Part shown: positions 22,791 through 34,627 of the stretch, in pieces
How positions within the stretch are numbered: position 1 is the stretch's first letter
Layout: each line of letters begins with the position of its first letter
Assembly: GCF_024139115.2 (NCBI RefSeq)
Contig: NC_085141.1
Span: forward strand, 176,402,994 to 176,466,993
Direction of reading: 5' to 3'
Source: Armigeres subalbatus
Taxonomy: Eukaryota > Arthropoda > Insecta > Diptera > Culicidae
Length of the DNA: 64,000 bases
Translations under genes and position numbers: made by a program
Notes under the pieces: model-generated
Database searches by the model: none
What the model was told of the DNA's origin: nothing
What the model saw: only the letters and a program-made list of their open reading frames with translations

Positions 22791-23589
22791 CCAAGGTTGT
22801 CCCCAGTGACCGGGCAACCTGGGAACCTCAACCCGGGTTCTAAAACCCCTGCTCAACCTCAACTATTGATTTTAATAAGGTCAGCTGGGAGGGCCTCACA
22901 CTTCCCCAATTCCATTAATTTTGCCCCCTCCGTCTATCTCTTGGTCGTTTCTTCCAGCACTGCAAGTTGGAAAATGCTGCCATCGAAAACTTCTATGAAG
23001 TTCTCCAGCTAAATAACAGCGGACTGATTTTACATTTTGTTCATCGGATACCGGGCGTTCTGATTTGTCTAGTTGACTGTCGGGTAATCCTGCGGTCAAT
23101 CTAACACAGGTTTTCGGAAGCACCTTCCAACTAAGCCTACCATTCGACTAGAGAGAGATAGGGGCTAGATTGGCGACCTCTGGGATATGGTCCTCGACTT
23201 GAGCCTATTCTAGCATCTCTGGAGTGAGAACAGCGCATTAAACGACAACAGGTCCGGCTTCAAAACTACCAATGGTTACCTGGATCCCAACTGTACAACT
23301 GATTACCGGGTTGCTGGATCAACACTAAAATCGTTCACTTATGTGTTGCCTTTGTTACTTTCGTCAACTAGTTTTTAACTTCAAACGAAAATTTATTCAA
23401 ATTTGAGTTAGTTATAGGTTTTATCAATGTAAATTTAATTTTCATTCTTTCATTAAACTTTGCTTATGGAAGATCCCAAGGTCCCATTTTGAACCCCCTC
23501 CACCTTCCTTGCCCCTGGCCTTGGTCCATGCGACGACTGATTCAAATATCAAAATTAACAAAGGAGGAAAAACCTTGCACGAATGGTGT
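22791..23589. other. Probable LINE 3' UTR and unassigned sequence
   Basis: GC-balanced sequence directly after the I-type tail probably represents its 3' UTR, but no poly(A) or simple-repeat tail was found. No gene could be supported. Confidence 0.35.
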
Positions 23590-23930
23590 GCTATTTATAA
23601 CATTCGTTAAGTCCGACGGCAAAAATAGAAGATAAGAGCATCGGAGCAGTTTGCAATGCGATTCGGAAGTATGGTAAGGAGTTTTCATTATAGGATATGA
23701 AAAAATGTGAACGTAAGTCGGTCTTTATGAGCTATTTGCTCGATCGGAAAATTGTTCAATCTTTTCTTTTAAAAATGGTTCGTCTGTTCAAGATTTGGGA
23801 AAATCTGAGAACGTCAAAGAATAAAGTCGACCGAACAAGACACAAAATAAACTACGAGCTTTCAGGAAGCAGAAGAAGAAAAAAGAAGTCATTAAAATGC
23901 CTCATATGTCAGAGCCTGGGCCTATAAGTT
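23590..23930 (+). pseudogene. Possible decayed mariner-type transposase N-terminus
   Basis: Pieces in different frames read SIGAVCNAIRKYGKEFS, LDRKIVQSF and NKLRAFRKQKKKKE. Their order resembles the helix-turn-helix and linker of maT-like mariners. The frames are broken and no catalytic acidic residues were found. No TIRs were matched. This is a weak call. Confidence 0.3.
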
Positions 23931-24118
23931 ATAGAATAAACTTTTATGTGGAAGATCGGTATGCAAGGTAATGATGATGATTCCACGGGCCCAGCTCAAC
24001 ATGATCCGTGCTGGTAAAGCATGTTCATGTAGGAAAATTCTGTAAAAAGCATTGATTTGGTAAGCAATTTGTAAGTGTGGAATGTTCTCAAATCCATTTG
24101 CAGCGATCGATACACTAA

Positions 24119-24238
24119 AGCCCCAAACACAATGTCAGCGGAACGGTAACGGAAACGGCAAATGTGACAGAAAAAATATGGGCTAACTGTCAAATTTGCC
24201 GTTTCCTTTATTGATCCGATGACATTGTGTTTGGGGCC
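24119..24238. mobile_element. 120-bp MITE, TAA duplication
   Basis: Arms of about 55 bp start AGCCCCAAACACAATGTC on the left and GGCCCCAAACACAATGTC (inverted) on the right. TAA occurs on both sides (24116-24118 and 24239-24241), as for PIF/Harbinger-type MITEs. There is no coding content. Confidence 0.85.
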
Positions 24239-24615
24239 TAACAGTGTACGTTCAAGAATACTTGTAGCGGCGGTTACTGTCCATTATCCGAAAGCATAAC
24301 CCAGTACTATTTTGACTTGTTTCGATATCAGTGTATTACGCGATGGACACGATGGACACGGTAATCTGGTACAGAGCAACAGGAGTCGAATCCGTACTCA
24401 AAGAGATGGATTCTCTAAACCATTCTCAGGAAATTTATATTAAAACTTTTTAAGCTTAGACAAAGGCACATTTGTGAAACCATTTTAAGGAAGCGGACCT
24501 CATCGTAACTTTTTTTTTAATGATTGAAAATGTAGCCTAAATCGTTGATAAACGGTCCGTGCAGAAGCTAACGGGTACCATATGATCAAAATCCCACTCC
24601 TTGTCGTACGATTAA

Positions 24616-24798
24616 AGGCTCCCCCAGACCTAAGTGACTTTATCGCAGCGACGGCGACAACTACTCGCCGCGATTCTATTGTTGGGTCGCTAAAGGCAAT
24701 GTTCTATTTACGCTTCCATACCAACGGCGACTGAATCGCTGTCGCCAGGCGCTAGAATCGCGTCGCGACTGTCGCATCGCGTGTGTTTGGGGGAACCT
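24616..24798. mobile_element. 183-bp MITE, TAA duplication
   Basis: The ends are AGGCTCCCCCAGAC and the inverted AGGTTCCCCCAAAC, with TAA at 24613-24615 and 24799-24801. The interior is rich in GTCGC/GCGAC words, giving further self-complementarity. PIF/Harbinger-like by target site. Confidence 0.8.
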
Positions 24799-24949
24799 TA
24801 AAAGGATATCTGATAAGTGTTGCTGAATTGTAGAAAAACATAGCAAACGACATAATAACGAAAGAATAATCAATTATTTCAAAAAAAAAAACAGTGTCGT
24901 AATGTTATTTTTAAATCGTGCTTATACTTTCTTAGACACCCTATATTTG

Positions 24950-25310
24950 GCTCGTCTTTCAAATTAATAATTTTCGAATCATGAAGTTTGATATGTCAAA
25001 ACATAGGTTCCAAAAAATCTCAATTCAGCTTTTCTTTCAAAATCATGAAGCTTGATATGTCGCAAGATGGGTTTCGGAGCTAATCGAAATTTGTCCACTT
25101 CCCAGGGGGAACCAGGTTCCCGAGAACACTTCCCGATGTGACAAATGTGTCAAAAAATTAAAAAAAAAACATCTATTGAGTTTTTCTTTCAAAATCATTA
25201 AGTTTGATATGTCGCAAGATGGGTTTCGGAACTAATCGAAATTTGTTCACTTCCCAGGTTCCCGGGAGCACTTCCCCAGGTGACCGGTGACGCTTCTTTT
25301 CTGAGAATTA
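24950..25310. repeat. Short satellite tract, unit about 155 bp
   Basis: Two good units (from about 25036 and 25190) and one poor unit share TCATGAAGCTTGATATGTCG, AAGATGGGTTTCGGA and a CACTTCCCAGG...CACTTCCC segment. Confidence 0.7.
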
Positions 25311-25669
25311 CATGGCATTCGGATATAAAATGAGCCCACACGTGTTATTTCAGTTTTGATTTCTAGGTCAGACCGGAACGGGTTAAAAGAACTCTTCCAT
25401 AACATAATATTTTTATATCTACATTCGAAAAAATTTTTATTTTCAACACTACACTAATTATTAACGATTCTAGCCAAATATCCTATCAGAGCCTTCGGTG
25501 TGCAGTGCACGCTGTACAGGTGCAGACTGCAGGCTCTTCTTCTTCTTTCTGACCGCATGCTCAACAAACAGATGAGAATGATGCCTCGCTGCAAGTGAGA
25601 GTGGGATATTCTGGAATGTCGCTTGACTTGACAGCTCAAATAAGCGCGCCTTTTCATTCATTCTTGTTT

Positions 25670-26611
25670 ACAGTTGTTGTTAGGACGGTTAGCAGAAGGA
25701 TCGCTCGGTATTCGTGAAAGGAAAACCGGGAAAATCTGACAATCGGTGAAGAATTTTCCTCTTAGCTCACAACTACACTCAGAAAAGAAAACGTCAAAAT
25801 AGAATTTTCCTACATGTGAACAAATCCTGCGTCAGTGAGTTGTGAATTGTTGAATGAAGAGGGTGGTGGAGCAAGCGAGGATTATCGCCATTAGTAGTGT
25901 CAGTGGCGGCTGCGGCATTAGAGGTGAAATAACAAAATAAAAGTCATTTTCCTCGGTGGTCGTGCTCCGAGGCGGGTGTGTAAATTTGATTCGCTGTATG
26001 TTGTCCGTTCGATCCAGCAAAGACCACCACACCGTGTGGAAGGAGAATCGCCAGGCAAAGGTAAATTAGTGTTTGGCGTGTCGCGCGTGTTCTTCGATTT
26101 TCTTTTTTCGGTTAAACCCATTGGAATGCGCGTTTCGGCGACGGTGAGCACTTTTTCACGAGTCTGAGATAGTTTTCTGCCAAGTGTCGACATTATTTTC
26201 GCCGAATGTGATTTTTATATTGCTGTGCTCATCAAAACTCGCACAAATGCCCCTCAGAATAGCTCATTTTCGACGAAAGTTATGAACTACTGAAAGATGA
26301 TGAGATTGTTAGTGCAAAGTGTGACGAAATAATGTGAAAATCATAGTCTCCAACAATGTAAAAGTTTTGCTACTCGGCAAGTGTATCGAATTGGAACTTT
26401 CCCGAGTGTGATACCCTGGTCATAGGACCGAAAATTAACTTCAGAAGAAAAGCGAGAGCAACTACCAAGAACAAGTGCAGACATAAGAAGATCAGCCACT
26501 TTTTCTCGGTAACGGCGACAAGTGACTGCGGCGTTGTGTTCTATGTTTGGCATATTCGGTCGATTTTCCATGCATTAAACAAGAATTGAAGCAATATTAC
26601 GCTACGATAAG
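25670..26611 (+). other. Candidate 5' non-coding exon with splice donor
   Basis: A GC-balanced, repeat-free stretch in AT-rich surroundings ends at a good donor, ATAAG|GTAAGC, at 26612. ATGs close to the donor are followed at once by stops, so if transcribed this is 5' UTR. A CAGTTG near 25675 could be an initiator but is weak. It resembles the 10.4-kb and 50.1-kb candidates in strand and donor. Alternative: simply unique intergenic DNA. Confidence 0.3.
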
Positions 26612-26613
26612 GT

Positions 26614-27828
26614 AAGCTTGATTTATTATTGGGGTTTATGCGATTTCGCATCTCTGCTTCGCCTACAGAAATGTGCCAAGTGCTGTGAAAAACATGTCAC
26701 AGTCATTATTATGTTTTATATAACTGAGGAATCGATTGCACTGCAACATCCCCCAATCATCATAGTCGTATTGCATTAGATTGCATAATCACTTCCCGGG
26801 CCGTCTGGTCCCGTGGATGACCGCGTTGAGGACATACAATATCTCGGCTGTGAGCTATGGATAAAGAGGGGTTGCATCCATTTCTTTATTTTTAAATCGA
26901 TTTGACGCTGTACCCGAGGGTCGTGCTGTCTTTTTTATCCTGCCAAGTTTGCTCTGAGCCCTACAGCTCGCCGTTGTCTCTATTTACCATGTACACGAGA
27001 CCGAGCAAATAAGGATAAATAATGAATGAACGAGACTTCTGGTCTCCAAGATGTAACACGCTATTTCTGTTTGAGTTGAATGACGTCTGAGAGATTTGAC
27101 GCTTGCTAACGACTGTTTATATTATATTTAATTTGCTTTTATCGTGTCAATAAGTTGCACCGATTCGTAGCTATTTGACTGTCAATTAAAACGCCAACAT
27201 TAGAGTGAAATGTTAGACACATTGTTAAAGGCACCAATTAGATGAAGTCAATGTTCGGATTTTTCATCTAGTGTTATGTTAGCTACATTTAAATTCTAAT
27301 AATAAAATAAATAAGAATGCTACAACTAGGCGGTCCTCAATTATCCTTATGAGCAAAGGAGTAGATTTTAAATCCCGAAAGGAGAAATTTGATTCATATC
27401 ATAACTCCGGAAATACTAATAAAACGCTATAATACAAAATAAAACTGGACAAATTCCAGTTGGACTGCAGAGCCATTGTAGAAGAACGCTGAACGTGTCA
27501 GGCCTTGCAAACTAGCATTTAATAAAACAAGCAACGAACTTGTACTTGACTCGACTCAAGTACGAAACACTGAAGACGACCTTACTGTTGAGGTCGAAAT
27601 ACGTATCTGTCAAGGTACAATTAAGTGGTGGAATTCAATGGGATGGTACAAACTCGTCTTACGACAACTGAAGTTTTTGTGCGTTTCGTACACTTATCAT
27701 TTCATATTACATTTAATTATGTCTAAGTATGCAGAAATTATTGGACGTCAACATACCCACAACTGTAACTAGCATTATGTTGATTTTGCACAAGTAAGTT
27801 AAGGTAAACATTATCATATTTTTCCTAA
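26614..27828. other. Unassigned, possibly intronic
   Basis: Mostly unique AT-rich sequence after the donor at 26612. No gene, RNA or TIR was recognised. Confidence 0.45.
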
Positions 27829-28062
27829 GGCTGCATCTCATTTCCCGAAACTCAAATGAAATTAAAAGTGACGGTTGAATAATTTCCGAATAACGCTGCT
27901 CACACAACAAGATTAGTTTTGACATATATTGAATTGTTTTGACAGATACCTTATCGCTCTCATTGGATAGCGCCTGCAATTTTTATGACTGGATGATTTT
28001 TGATTTTCGAACTATCACTTTCAAATTTAATTTAATTTCAAATCAGGAAATGCAACGCAGCC
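27829..28062. mobile_element. 234-bp MITE, TAA duplication
   Basis: Ends GGCTGCATCTCATTTCC and the inverted GGCTGCGTTGCATTTCC, with TAA at 27826-27828 and 28063-28065. Internal words (AAATTAAAAGTGACGGTT and inverse) also occur in the element at 31531, so the two are relatives. PIF/Harbinger-like by target site. Confidence 0.8.
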
Positions 28063-28328
28063 TAAGAAGTTCAATGTTCAATGATTGAAGGGTACAAGGG
28101 ATAAGAGGAAAGGTTCCTTTGTAGTTTAGCATAGTCTAGTCTAGTTGCAATATAAAGTAATGATTGATTAATCGTTGGGAGTGACATTGCTAAGAGGGTT
28201 AATATACACTCGGAAATTTAAGGAATTGCTTCTAGATTTCTTTGGTATTTTGGTCCGAAATTAGTTCAGAATTTAATTTGAACCTTCAATTATTTAATTT
28301 GGAAAATCAAAAAGATTGTTTTAAACTT

Positions 28329-28532
28329 TTATATCTAAAAAATAAATGGTCTGTGTCCGTATCCGTATAACTAGAAAACGGATGGATGGATTTTATTCAT
28401 TCCTTCAGCGGATAAGTTAATCATAAGTTTCCGATGGGTTCAAATGATCTTTAGAGTAAATCGTGAAAGACTAGAATTAGAAGGCATAGCCAGTTTACTA
28501 CGTGCATTTTCGTCTGCTAGGTCAACTAGTTT
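28329..28532 (-). repeat. Reverse copy of the 17101 dispersed repeat
   Basis: Read on the - strand it runs from CTAGTTGACCTAGCAGACG through AACCCATCGGAAACTTAT and CGTTTTCTAGTTATACGGA to a TTTAGATATAA tail. It matches 17101-17365 in order, with the middle shortened. Confidence 0.65.
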
Positions 28533-28699
28533 CTTATAAACTATTTTTGAAAGTACTTCTTCTTGAATTTCTCATTGAATTTCTTCAGAAACTATTTAAG
28601 TAATTCCTTCGTTTCCTCCAGATGACGGAGCAAATTTCAACGGGCTTTTCTTGCTGGGGAGCAGGAATTTGCGCTGAGGAAAGGAAAGGGGAAGTCCAC

Positions 28700-29945
28700 A
28701 GGACCCGATAACCTTGCTGAAAAACCTCCCTCCCAGCGGAAAAGTTGCCCTCCTTGAGGCGCTTAACAAGGAGTGACAAAGTGACACGCTTCCCGCGGAG
28801 TGGAGGTCCAGCATTGTGGTTCCCATCCCAAAGAACCAAGGACCATCTACCGAAGCCAGCAGCTACCGTCCGATAGCTCTTACCAACGTGAGCGCCAAGA
28901 TCCTGGAGCGCCTTGTTAACCGGAGGCTGACCGAGCACTTGGAAAGCACTGGCAGATTCGACAATCGACAACACGCCTTCCGCTCCGGAAGAGGAACCGG
29001 AACATACCTGGCTTCCCTAAGCCAGATCCTCCAGGAGGCAAAGGAAGAAGGTCACCATGCAGAACTTGTGTCGCTGGATATATCCAAGGCCTTCAACCGT
29101 ATTTGGACACCGGGTATCCTGAAAAATTGGCGCTTTGAGGGATTTCCGGTAATCTCCTCCAGTTCGTAAAAAACTTTCTGCTCGATCGGTCCTTTCGAGC
29201 CATGGAGGAAGTCTTCGCGTACCTGCCCCAGGGAGACTACATCCTAGTTTTCGCGGACGAGATCTTGCTGATTGTCACCGGCAAACACCCGAAAGCGCTA
29301 AGGAGTAAGGCCTAAGCGGCCATAAGCAGAGTTGCAAAATCGGCGCCCCATAAACCTGGACGGCAACACAATCCCAACGCGCAACTGTGTGAAGCCGCTC
29401 GGCGTCACCGTAGACCGACGACTCACCTAAAAACATTTCGAGAATACCCGCAACGCCTGCAAGTACAGAACAAACATGATAAAGCTAATATCCAGACGAC
29501 GATCCAGGAGCGACCGCCCCACCCGAATCCGCGTAGCCGTGGTAACCCACAACCTTGGTTCCACCGATTTCCACCGGCACTGCAATGTGTGCAACTGCAG
29601 AATAACGATCGACCATTTTTTGAACCACTGCCCACTATATGAGTTGCCAAGGGCAACATACGACATCGCCAACGCCGCTGCTGCTCTGGAAAAGGACCGT
29701 GCCGGCGACCAGCAGCAGATTTGTATCCTGAAGGACTGCCGCCTCTTCAATGCGGTATAACACCCCAACTTGATGAAGACCCCCTCAACGATTCTTGACA
29801 ACCCGAAGGATGAACGATCTACAAAAACACCCACCGAAACGATACCTACACTAGCAACCCAAACGGACTACGAAAAGAATTTGTAACTACTTTTTCTCTC
29901 TCTCTCTCCGTAGATGAGCCATCCAAGGTCTGAAAGCCTCTTTAA
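28700..29945 (+). pseudogene. I-clade LINE ORF2 remnant with 3' end
   Basis: Readable blocks in order: LKNLPPSGKVALLEALNK, WRSSIVVPIPKNQGPS, SYRPIALTNVSAKILERLVN, HAFRSGRGTGTYLAS and LVSLDISKAFNRIW (RT fingers and palm A; relatives have DISKAFD, so the second Asp is Asn). After a deletion comes ILVFADEILLI, where the second catalytic Asp of the FADD box is Glu. The tail reads CNVCNCRITIDHFLNHCPLY (Cys-Cys-His-Cys knuckle) and ICILKDCRLFNAV. The 3' end is GCCTCTTTAATAAAGAT plus an A run at about 29950. Several stops and frameshifts make it inactive. Confidence 0.85.
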
Positions 29946-30177
29946 TAAAGATAAAAAAAATCTTCGAGAATATCTTCTGGAAGCCCATCGAGTAATCCAC
30001 CCGAAAAAAGTAGAAAAAAGAATTGGGAATTAAGACATGAGCAATGAGTTGTGATAAATGAGAAATAAGCGAGACTTCTCACATCCCACTTTTTACTGAA
30101 CACTACTTCCTTCACATTTCTCACATCTTACTTCCCTAGTTGCTCATTTCTCATTTTTTACCTATCATTTCTCGCGT
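29946..30177. repeat. Degenerate 'ACTTCTCACAT' repeats
   Basis: Imperfect copies of a TCATTTCTCACAT-type word on both strands; similar words recur at 31960-32010 and 32855-32930. Possibly old fold-back element arms. Confidence 0.4.
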
Positions 30178-30419
30178 GATTTTTGAAAATGTCGTAAGTC
30201 CAAAAGAGAAGCTCTCTTTGTTTACTTTCTCTTTCGATTATTACGAAGCCATACTAAAATTTACATCAAATGTTTCAACAGAGATCTGAAGAAAATAGCT
30301 TTGTCTAGCGTGTTGAGGTGGAAATATTGCAATAAATACAAAGCTAGCTTCGATATTAGTGAAAGAGAGGGTAATGAAAGAGAATCTCTCATTTGGACAT
30401 ACGACGTTTTCAAAAATCG
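30178..30419. mobile_element. 242-bp MITE with long TIRs
   Basis: The left end GATTTTTGAAAATGTCGTAA and the inverted right end GATTTTTGAAAACGTCGTAT match through about 45-50 bases, including GTCCAAA.GAGA. A target duplication is not obvious. There is no coding capacity. Confidence 0.75.
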
Positions 30420-30474
30420 TGCTAGATTTGTTCGGAATTATATCACAATGCAAGGGATCTTCTTCTTCTTTCCA

Positions 30475-30560
30475 ACCCGAAAAAATCCTAGACCGGACCG
30501 AGAATCAAACTCGCCATCTCTGGATTGGCAATCCTACCATGCTCTAAACGATCGTTCTAA
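30475..30560 (-). mobile_element. tRNA-derived SINE fragment
   Basis: Reverse-oriented head with the linker CTAGACCGGACCGAGAATC, the same subfamily as 105-195 (GGATTGGCAATCCTA shared). Truncated at both ends. Confidence 0.65.
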
Positions 30561-31190
30561 ATTTAACTGATTACTCGTTTCACACCTAGAGGCACGCGCA
30601 TCGTTAACCTTCAGGTTTAACATCTCACACTAGCGCCTTCTTTTAACATTGTCGTACTAAGCAACATTTCGAGCAACATGCACGCGAGAAAGTAACTGGG
30701 CGATGAATTTTTTAGGAAATTATTCTAAGTGTTACGTCTGTTTGTTTGAGCTTCAAATATGATCAATACAATAAGCACAAGCCATTGAGCTTAATTGAGG
30801 GCGTCAAATGCAAAGAGGTGTGTGTGTGACAAAAACTTAGTTTTGAGAAGAATGGGAGCAAAATATTTCAATATTTTTTCGTTTTATACACGTTGTATGA
30901 AAGTTCAAAAAATTACTAAATTGTATTTGAATTTTCACATTTCTTGTACACAAAGTCGATGTCAGCATATTGTCGCAAGGCTCTAGAACCAAAAAATGTT
31001 TTGATGTTGTCGATTCAATTTTGACCAAATTGTCACTTACACCCCTGTTTCTAATGCCCTCAATTGTCACAGTTTGGTGTGTTCAGTTTGCTTTGCTCTA
31101 TATACATTTGCATCATTTGCAATGTGTTTGTTCTTATCTGTTCTGGTTGATAAACATATTTGGTTGATTTGGTAGTAAAATTTGCGGCCA
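30561..31190. other. Unassigned sequence
   Basis: No gene or repeat boundary could be supported. Confidence 0.4.
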
Positions 31191-31194
31191 TATG

Positions 31195-33135
31195 AATTGT
31201 TCGGTCAACTGACATATATGGTCGGCGACAGATCCCTTCGACCGAATGACATTTTCGACCGTATTACCTTGTGACCTATTTGGCTAAATTACCTTGTCGA
31301 ATGTAGGACCAGTTCAGCATTACATTTTCGACTAAATGACATATTTGGTCTTATGACCTGTTCGATCAAGCGACGTTTTCGGCCAAATTGCCTGTTCGGA
31401 TGCATCACTCGTTCAACCAAATGACCTTTACGACAAAGTACCATTTTTGACCGAATAACTTCTAGATCAACATTTGAAAAGGGCGTAACAGCCAAAATTT
31501 ATTCCTTCTGATTATTAATCTACATATATAGGCTCTGTCTCAATTGGATAATTAAACTGAAATTAAACTTAAAAGTGACATTTCAATAATTATCAAATAA
31601 CCCTGCTCGCAGAGCAAGATTACTTTTGACAGATATCGAATCATTTTCCATCGATGTCCTATTGGAATTGCTGGGTAGCACCAGCCATTCTTATAACGGG
31701 GTGATTTTTTAATTTTCGAACTGTCACTTTTAGGTTTAATTCTCCAAATGAGACAGACCCATAGCTATATATGTGGACGAGGAATCAGAAGGAATAAATT
31801 TTGGCTGTTACGTCCATTTCAAATGTTGGTCTAGACTTATTCGGTGAAAGGTCATTTCTGGCCATATGACTTGTTCGGCTAGAGGTCGTATGCTGCCAAA
31901 CGGCATTTTCGGCCAACTAGTTTGCCAAACCAGTTCCAGGTGCCCACTGAGAACTGAGAGGGTTCCCACAAAGAATTCACTTCTCTCATTTCTCACATTT
32001 TACTTCTCACTGCCAACATTGATAACGTTTCTGGTACAGCCTCTTGCCCTCGAGAAACCATCGGCAGGTTCTAGAAGAGGAACCGTCCTAAACCCCAGAC
32101 TACTGGTCTATAGCCAACGGTAGCCAATGGGGTGGGCACGCAAGGCCCCCTTTAGTCCTCGACTCCCATTGTCGATATAGGTAATGTGGAGGATTTCGGA
32201 CTTAGATTAAATTTTTTAACTCATAGTTAGTATGGTGGTTGACAACGGCAGACTGCCTACAAAGCCAACACGCGTTCGATTGCGTGAACAAATCGCCAAT
32301 AAGAAAGGGTCTCGGCTCGATGAATTAACCGACTGGTGGCAATGCTAGATGGTTCAATCGATGCGATCGATCGCGATGGATGACAGGACAGACCGAAGAC
32401 TGGCAGACGAATGACACGGCGGTGCGCGCTGGCTGATATCGAAACTCGAGCCGTTGGATGGAGATTGTTGAATAGTTTGCCCAACGAATGTCGTTTTTCG
32501 CTGGTTTGTTGACTGGAATTGACGTTTCGTCGGTGGTTCTTCTTGCGAAAGGTCCTCCGGTTTGCTTGTGGATGTCCCTACGCATATCAGTGTTGTCATA
32601 TTGTGTAACATTACTCGCACGATTTGTTTACTCATGTTCAAGATGGGTCTACTGATTGCGGAACTAGACGGATTGCCCATGGATCACGACGCACGTAGCT
32701 TGATTGGACGGGCCAACGAATATTGAAGCTCTTCAGGTTGATCGGTGGATGAAACGATTCTCCGAATTTAACGATTGGTATGATTGCCAATGGAAAGCGC
32801 GTTGCAGTCCAAATTATTCTCACACAGATATACATTTCTATGTAGAGCTTGACGGTTACAACATCTCACTTATCACTTCTCTTTTCGCACTTCACAGACA
32901 AATCAGAGGTTATAAATGAGAAGTGATACTTAAGTCTCGACTTGTTGGGTTTTCCGGCCAAATAACCCGTCCATAAAAAAGTCATTTTCAGCTATATGAA
33001 CCGTTCATATTATGACCTTGTAGCTCGTTCGAACATGTCCGCTGTTCAGTCAAGTAATCTTTTCGGCGAAAATGATATTTTCGACTGTTAGCCAGATTTC
33101 GGCCGAATAACATTTTCGGCCGAATGACGTTCTGA
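31195..33135. mobile_element. Inverted-repeat complex with TTCGGCC-type arrays
   Basis: Degenerate units of about 20-25 bases built on TTCGGCCGAATGAC / GACATTTTCGGCC fill 31195-31460, 31830-31920 and 32940-33135. The left array and 31781-31930 are inverted to one another: GAATAACTTCTAGATCAACA on the left against the inverse of TGTTGGTCTAGACTTATTC, then matching GGCTGTTACG edges. A 230-bp MITE sits in the loop. The 31930-32940 interior shows no domain I know. One large foldback element or a cluster of related ones; outer ends not fixed. Confidence 0.5.
31531..31760. mobile_element. 230-bp MITE nested in a palindrome loop
   Basis: Ends GGCTCTGTCTCAATTGGA and inverted GGGTCTGTCTCATTTGGA, with subterminal AATTAAAC...AAAAGTGACA on both sides. 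ATA flanks both ends. Related to 27829-28062. Confidence 0.75.
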
Positions 33136-33217
33136 CAAACGATCTTCCTAATTGAAGATTGATATGGCTTGAAGGTATCCAGATATATGTCCCCAGCTGG
33201 TGCCCCAAAACCGATTC

Positions 33218-33815
33218 TTTTTTTTTTTTTTGAGCAAGGGTAAACGGAAATCTGCAACCAGACACCTGAGGAGGTAACTCAGGTAGTGTGGGGATGGGTA
33301 TGTCATGTAACTCTTATCCGACCCACTAAAACCAAAACCCTTTCGCCAGTCCGTACCCCCGGCCCGCAATTAAGCAATACATTGAGAACGCTCGCCTCTA
33401 TATCTACATACTGAGGTCCCCGCAGCCCACCCGCGACATGTTGGTTGTCGACCTCTCGACGAGGTTGTCCGGGGTTGTATCCATACCACTAATAAGCAGC
33501 ATGGCATTGCGTTCTACCTCGAATCGCGGGCATGCGAACATCACATGCTCTGCCGATTCTACCTCACCTACACATTCAGGACACTCCGCAGAATCTGCGA
33601 AGCCAAACCTGTGTAGGATTTTTTTAAAGCAACCATGTTCAGACAACACCTGTGTTAGGTGGAAGTTGACTTGACCATGCTTCCTATCAACCCAGTTGGA
33701 CACATCCGGAATTAGTCTGTGGGTCCAACGACCTTTGACTGCGGTGTCCCATGCTCTTTGCCATTTAAGCAACGAAGCTGCTCTCTTGACACTGGTGCCC
33801 CAGCTGGTGCCTCGG
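33218..33815 (-). pseudogene. R1-type LINE C-terminal tail, 5'-truncated
   Basis: The - strand reads SLLKWQRAWDTAVKGRWTHRLIPDVSNW in two overlapping pieces, then HGQVNFHLTQVLSEHGCF and CPECVGEVESAEHVMFACPRF, a Cys-Cys-His-Cys knuckle, ending about 33404. This is the usual end of R1-type ORF2. A 3' UTR and a run of 12 A (33219-33230 as T on +) complete the 3' end. Similar CCCAGCTGGTGCC sequence lies outside both ends (33190 and 33807), either a target duplication or the satellite unit it landed in. Confidence 0.8.
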
Positions 33816-34191
33816 AACCGTTTCTGGATGCCGAAAACTGACCAAGGTTTAAACGGGATTGTCCATATACCACGTGGCCATGTTTTCATCAATTTCAGAT
33901 ACCACCCTCCCCCAGCATGGACATTGCTCATATACAATTTCGAAAATTTGAATGAGTCGTGGACATTCGTCATACCCCCTCCCCCTAAGCTGTTCACGTG
34001 CCCAAAACAGACCAACAAGGTTCAAAAAAAGATCAGAGGCAAACATATGCCTGTATTTTTCATGACCTGATTTCCTAAAGTCTAACTAATAGTATTATTG
34101 GTGATGTTGGACATAAGACTTATAAAACGAACTTCAAAACTACTTCTTTTGTGTTCCGGATATAGTCTCAATATCTAAAATGTATGCTCCA
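33816..34191. repeat. Satellite-like unit and unassigned sequence
   Basis: A segment with GGTGCC.CGGAACCG...CCAAAACTG words resembles 33160-33200 and 34830-34890, a dispersed satellite unit. The remainder is unassigned. Confidence 0.45.
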
Positions 34192-34627
34192 ACTCTTTTT
34201 GACTTTCTCGTACAACTAAGTTGTACCGAAAGGCTATCATTTCACTCCGAAAACGAACTTTTTATAGAAGCCTCTGAGACCCATAGTATTATATACCAAT
34301 CGACTCAGATCGACGAGCTGAGCACATGTCTGTCTGTCCGTGTGTATGTATGTGTGTATGTGTGTGTGTATGTGTGTGCACAAAGGCTATAAAAAACATT
34401 AGACAACTTTTCGTATAGTAGTCCTTAACCGATCTTCTCGCAACAAGTTTCATTCGACAGGGGACAGAGCCTTGTTGATCACTATTGAATTTTATAACGA
34501 TCGGTCATTGCGTTATGAAGTTATGAAGAAAATGGTACATCGGACCATATAAACCCCATATAAGGTTGGTGTCTTAGCTAAATGCGTGAAAGGCACCACC
34601 AACGCTAGGTGAATTAATCTGGGTTTT
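34192..34627 (+). repeat. Dispersed 'GCCTTTCTCG' repeat
   Basis: A nearly complete copy of the family described at 7833, with the start altered to GACTTTCTCGTACAAC, an expanded GTATGTGTGTGTATGTG run and the GTGAATTAATCTGGGTTTTT end. Confidence 0.8.

Noticed and set aside
32354..32680. 108-codon - strand frame as viral or gag-like protein
   Set aside because: Overlapping frames of similar length exist and no zinc knuckle or structural motif was found.
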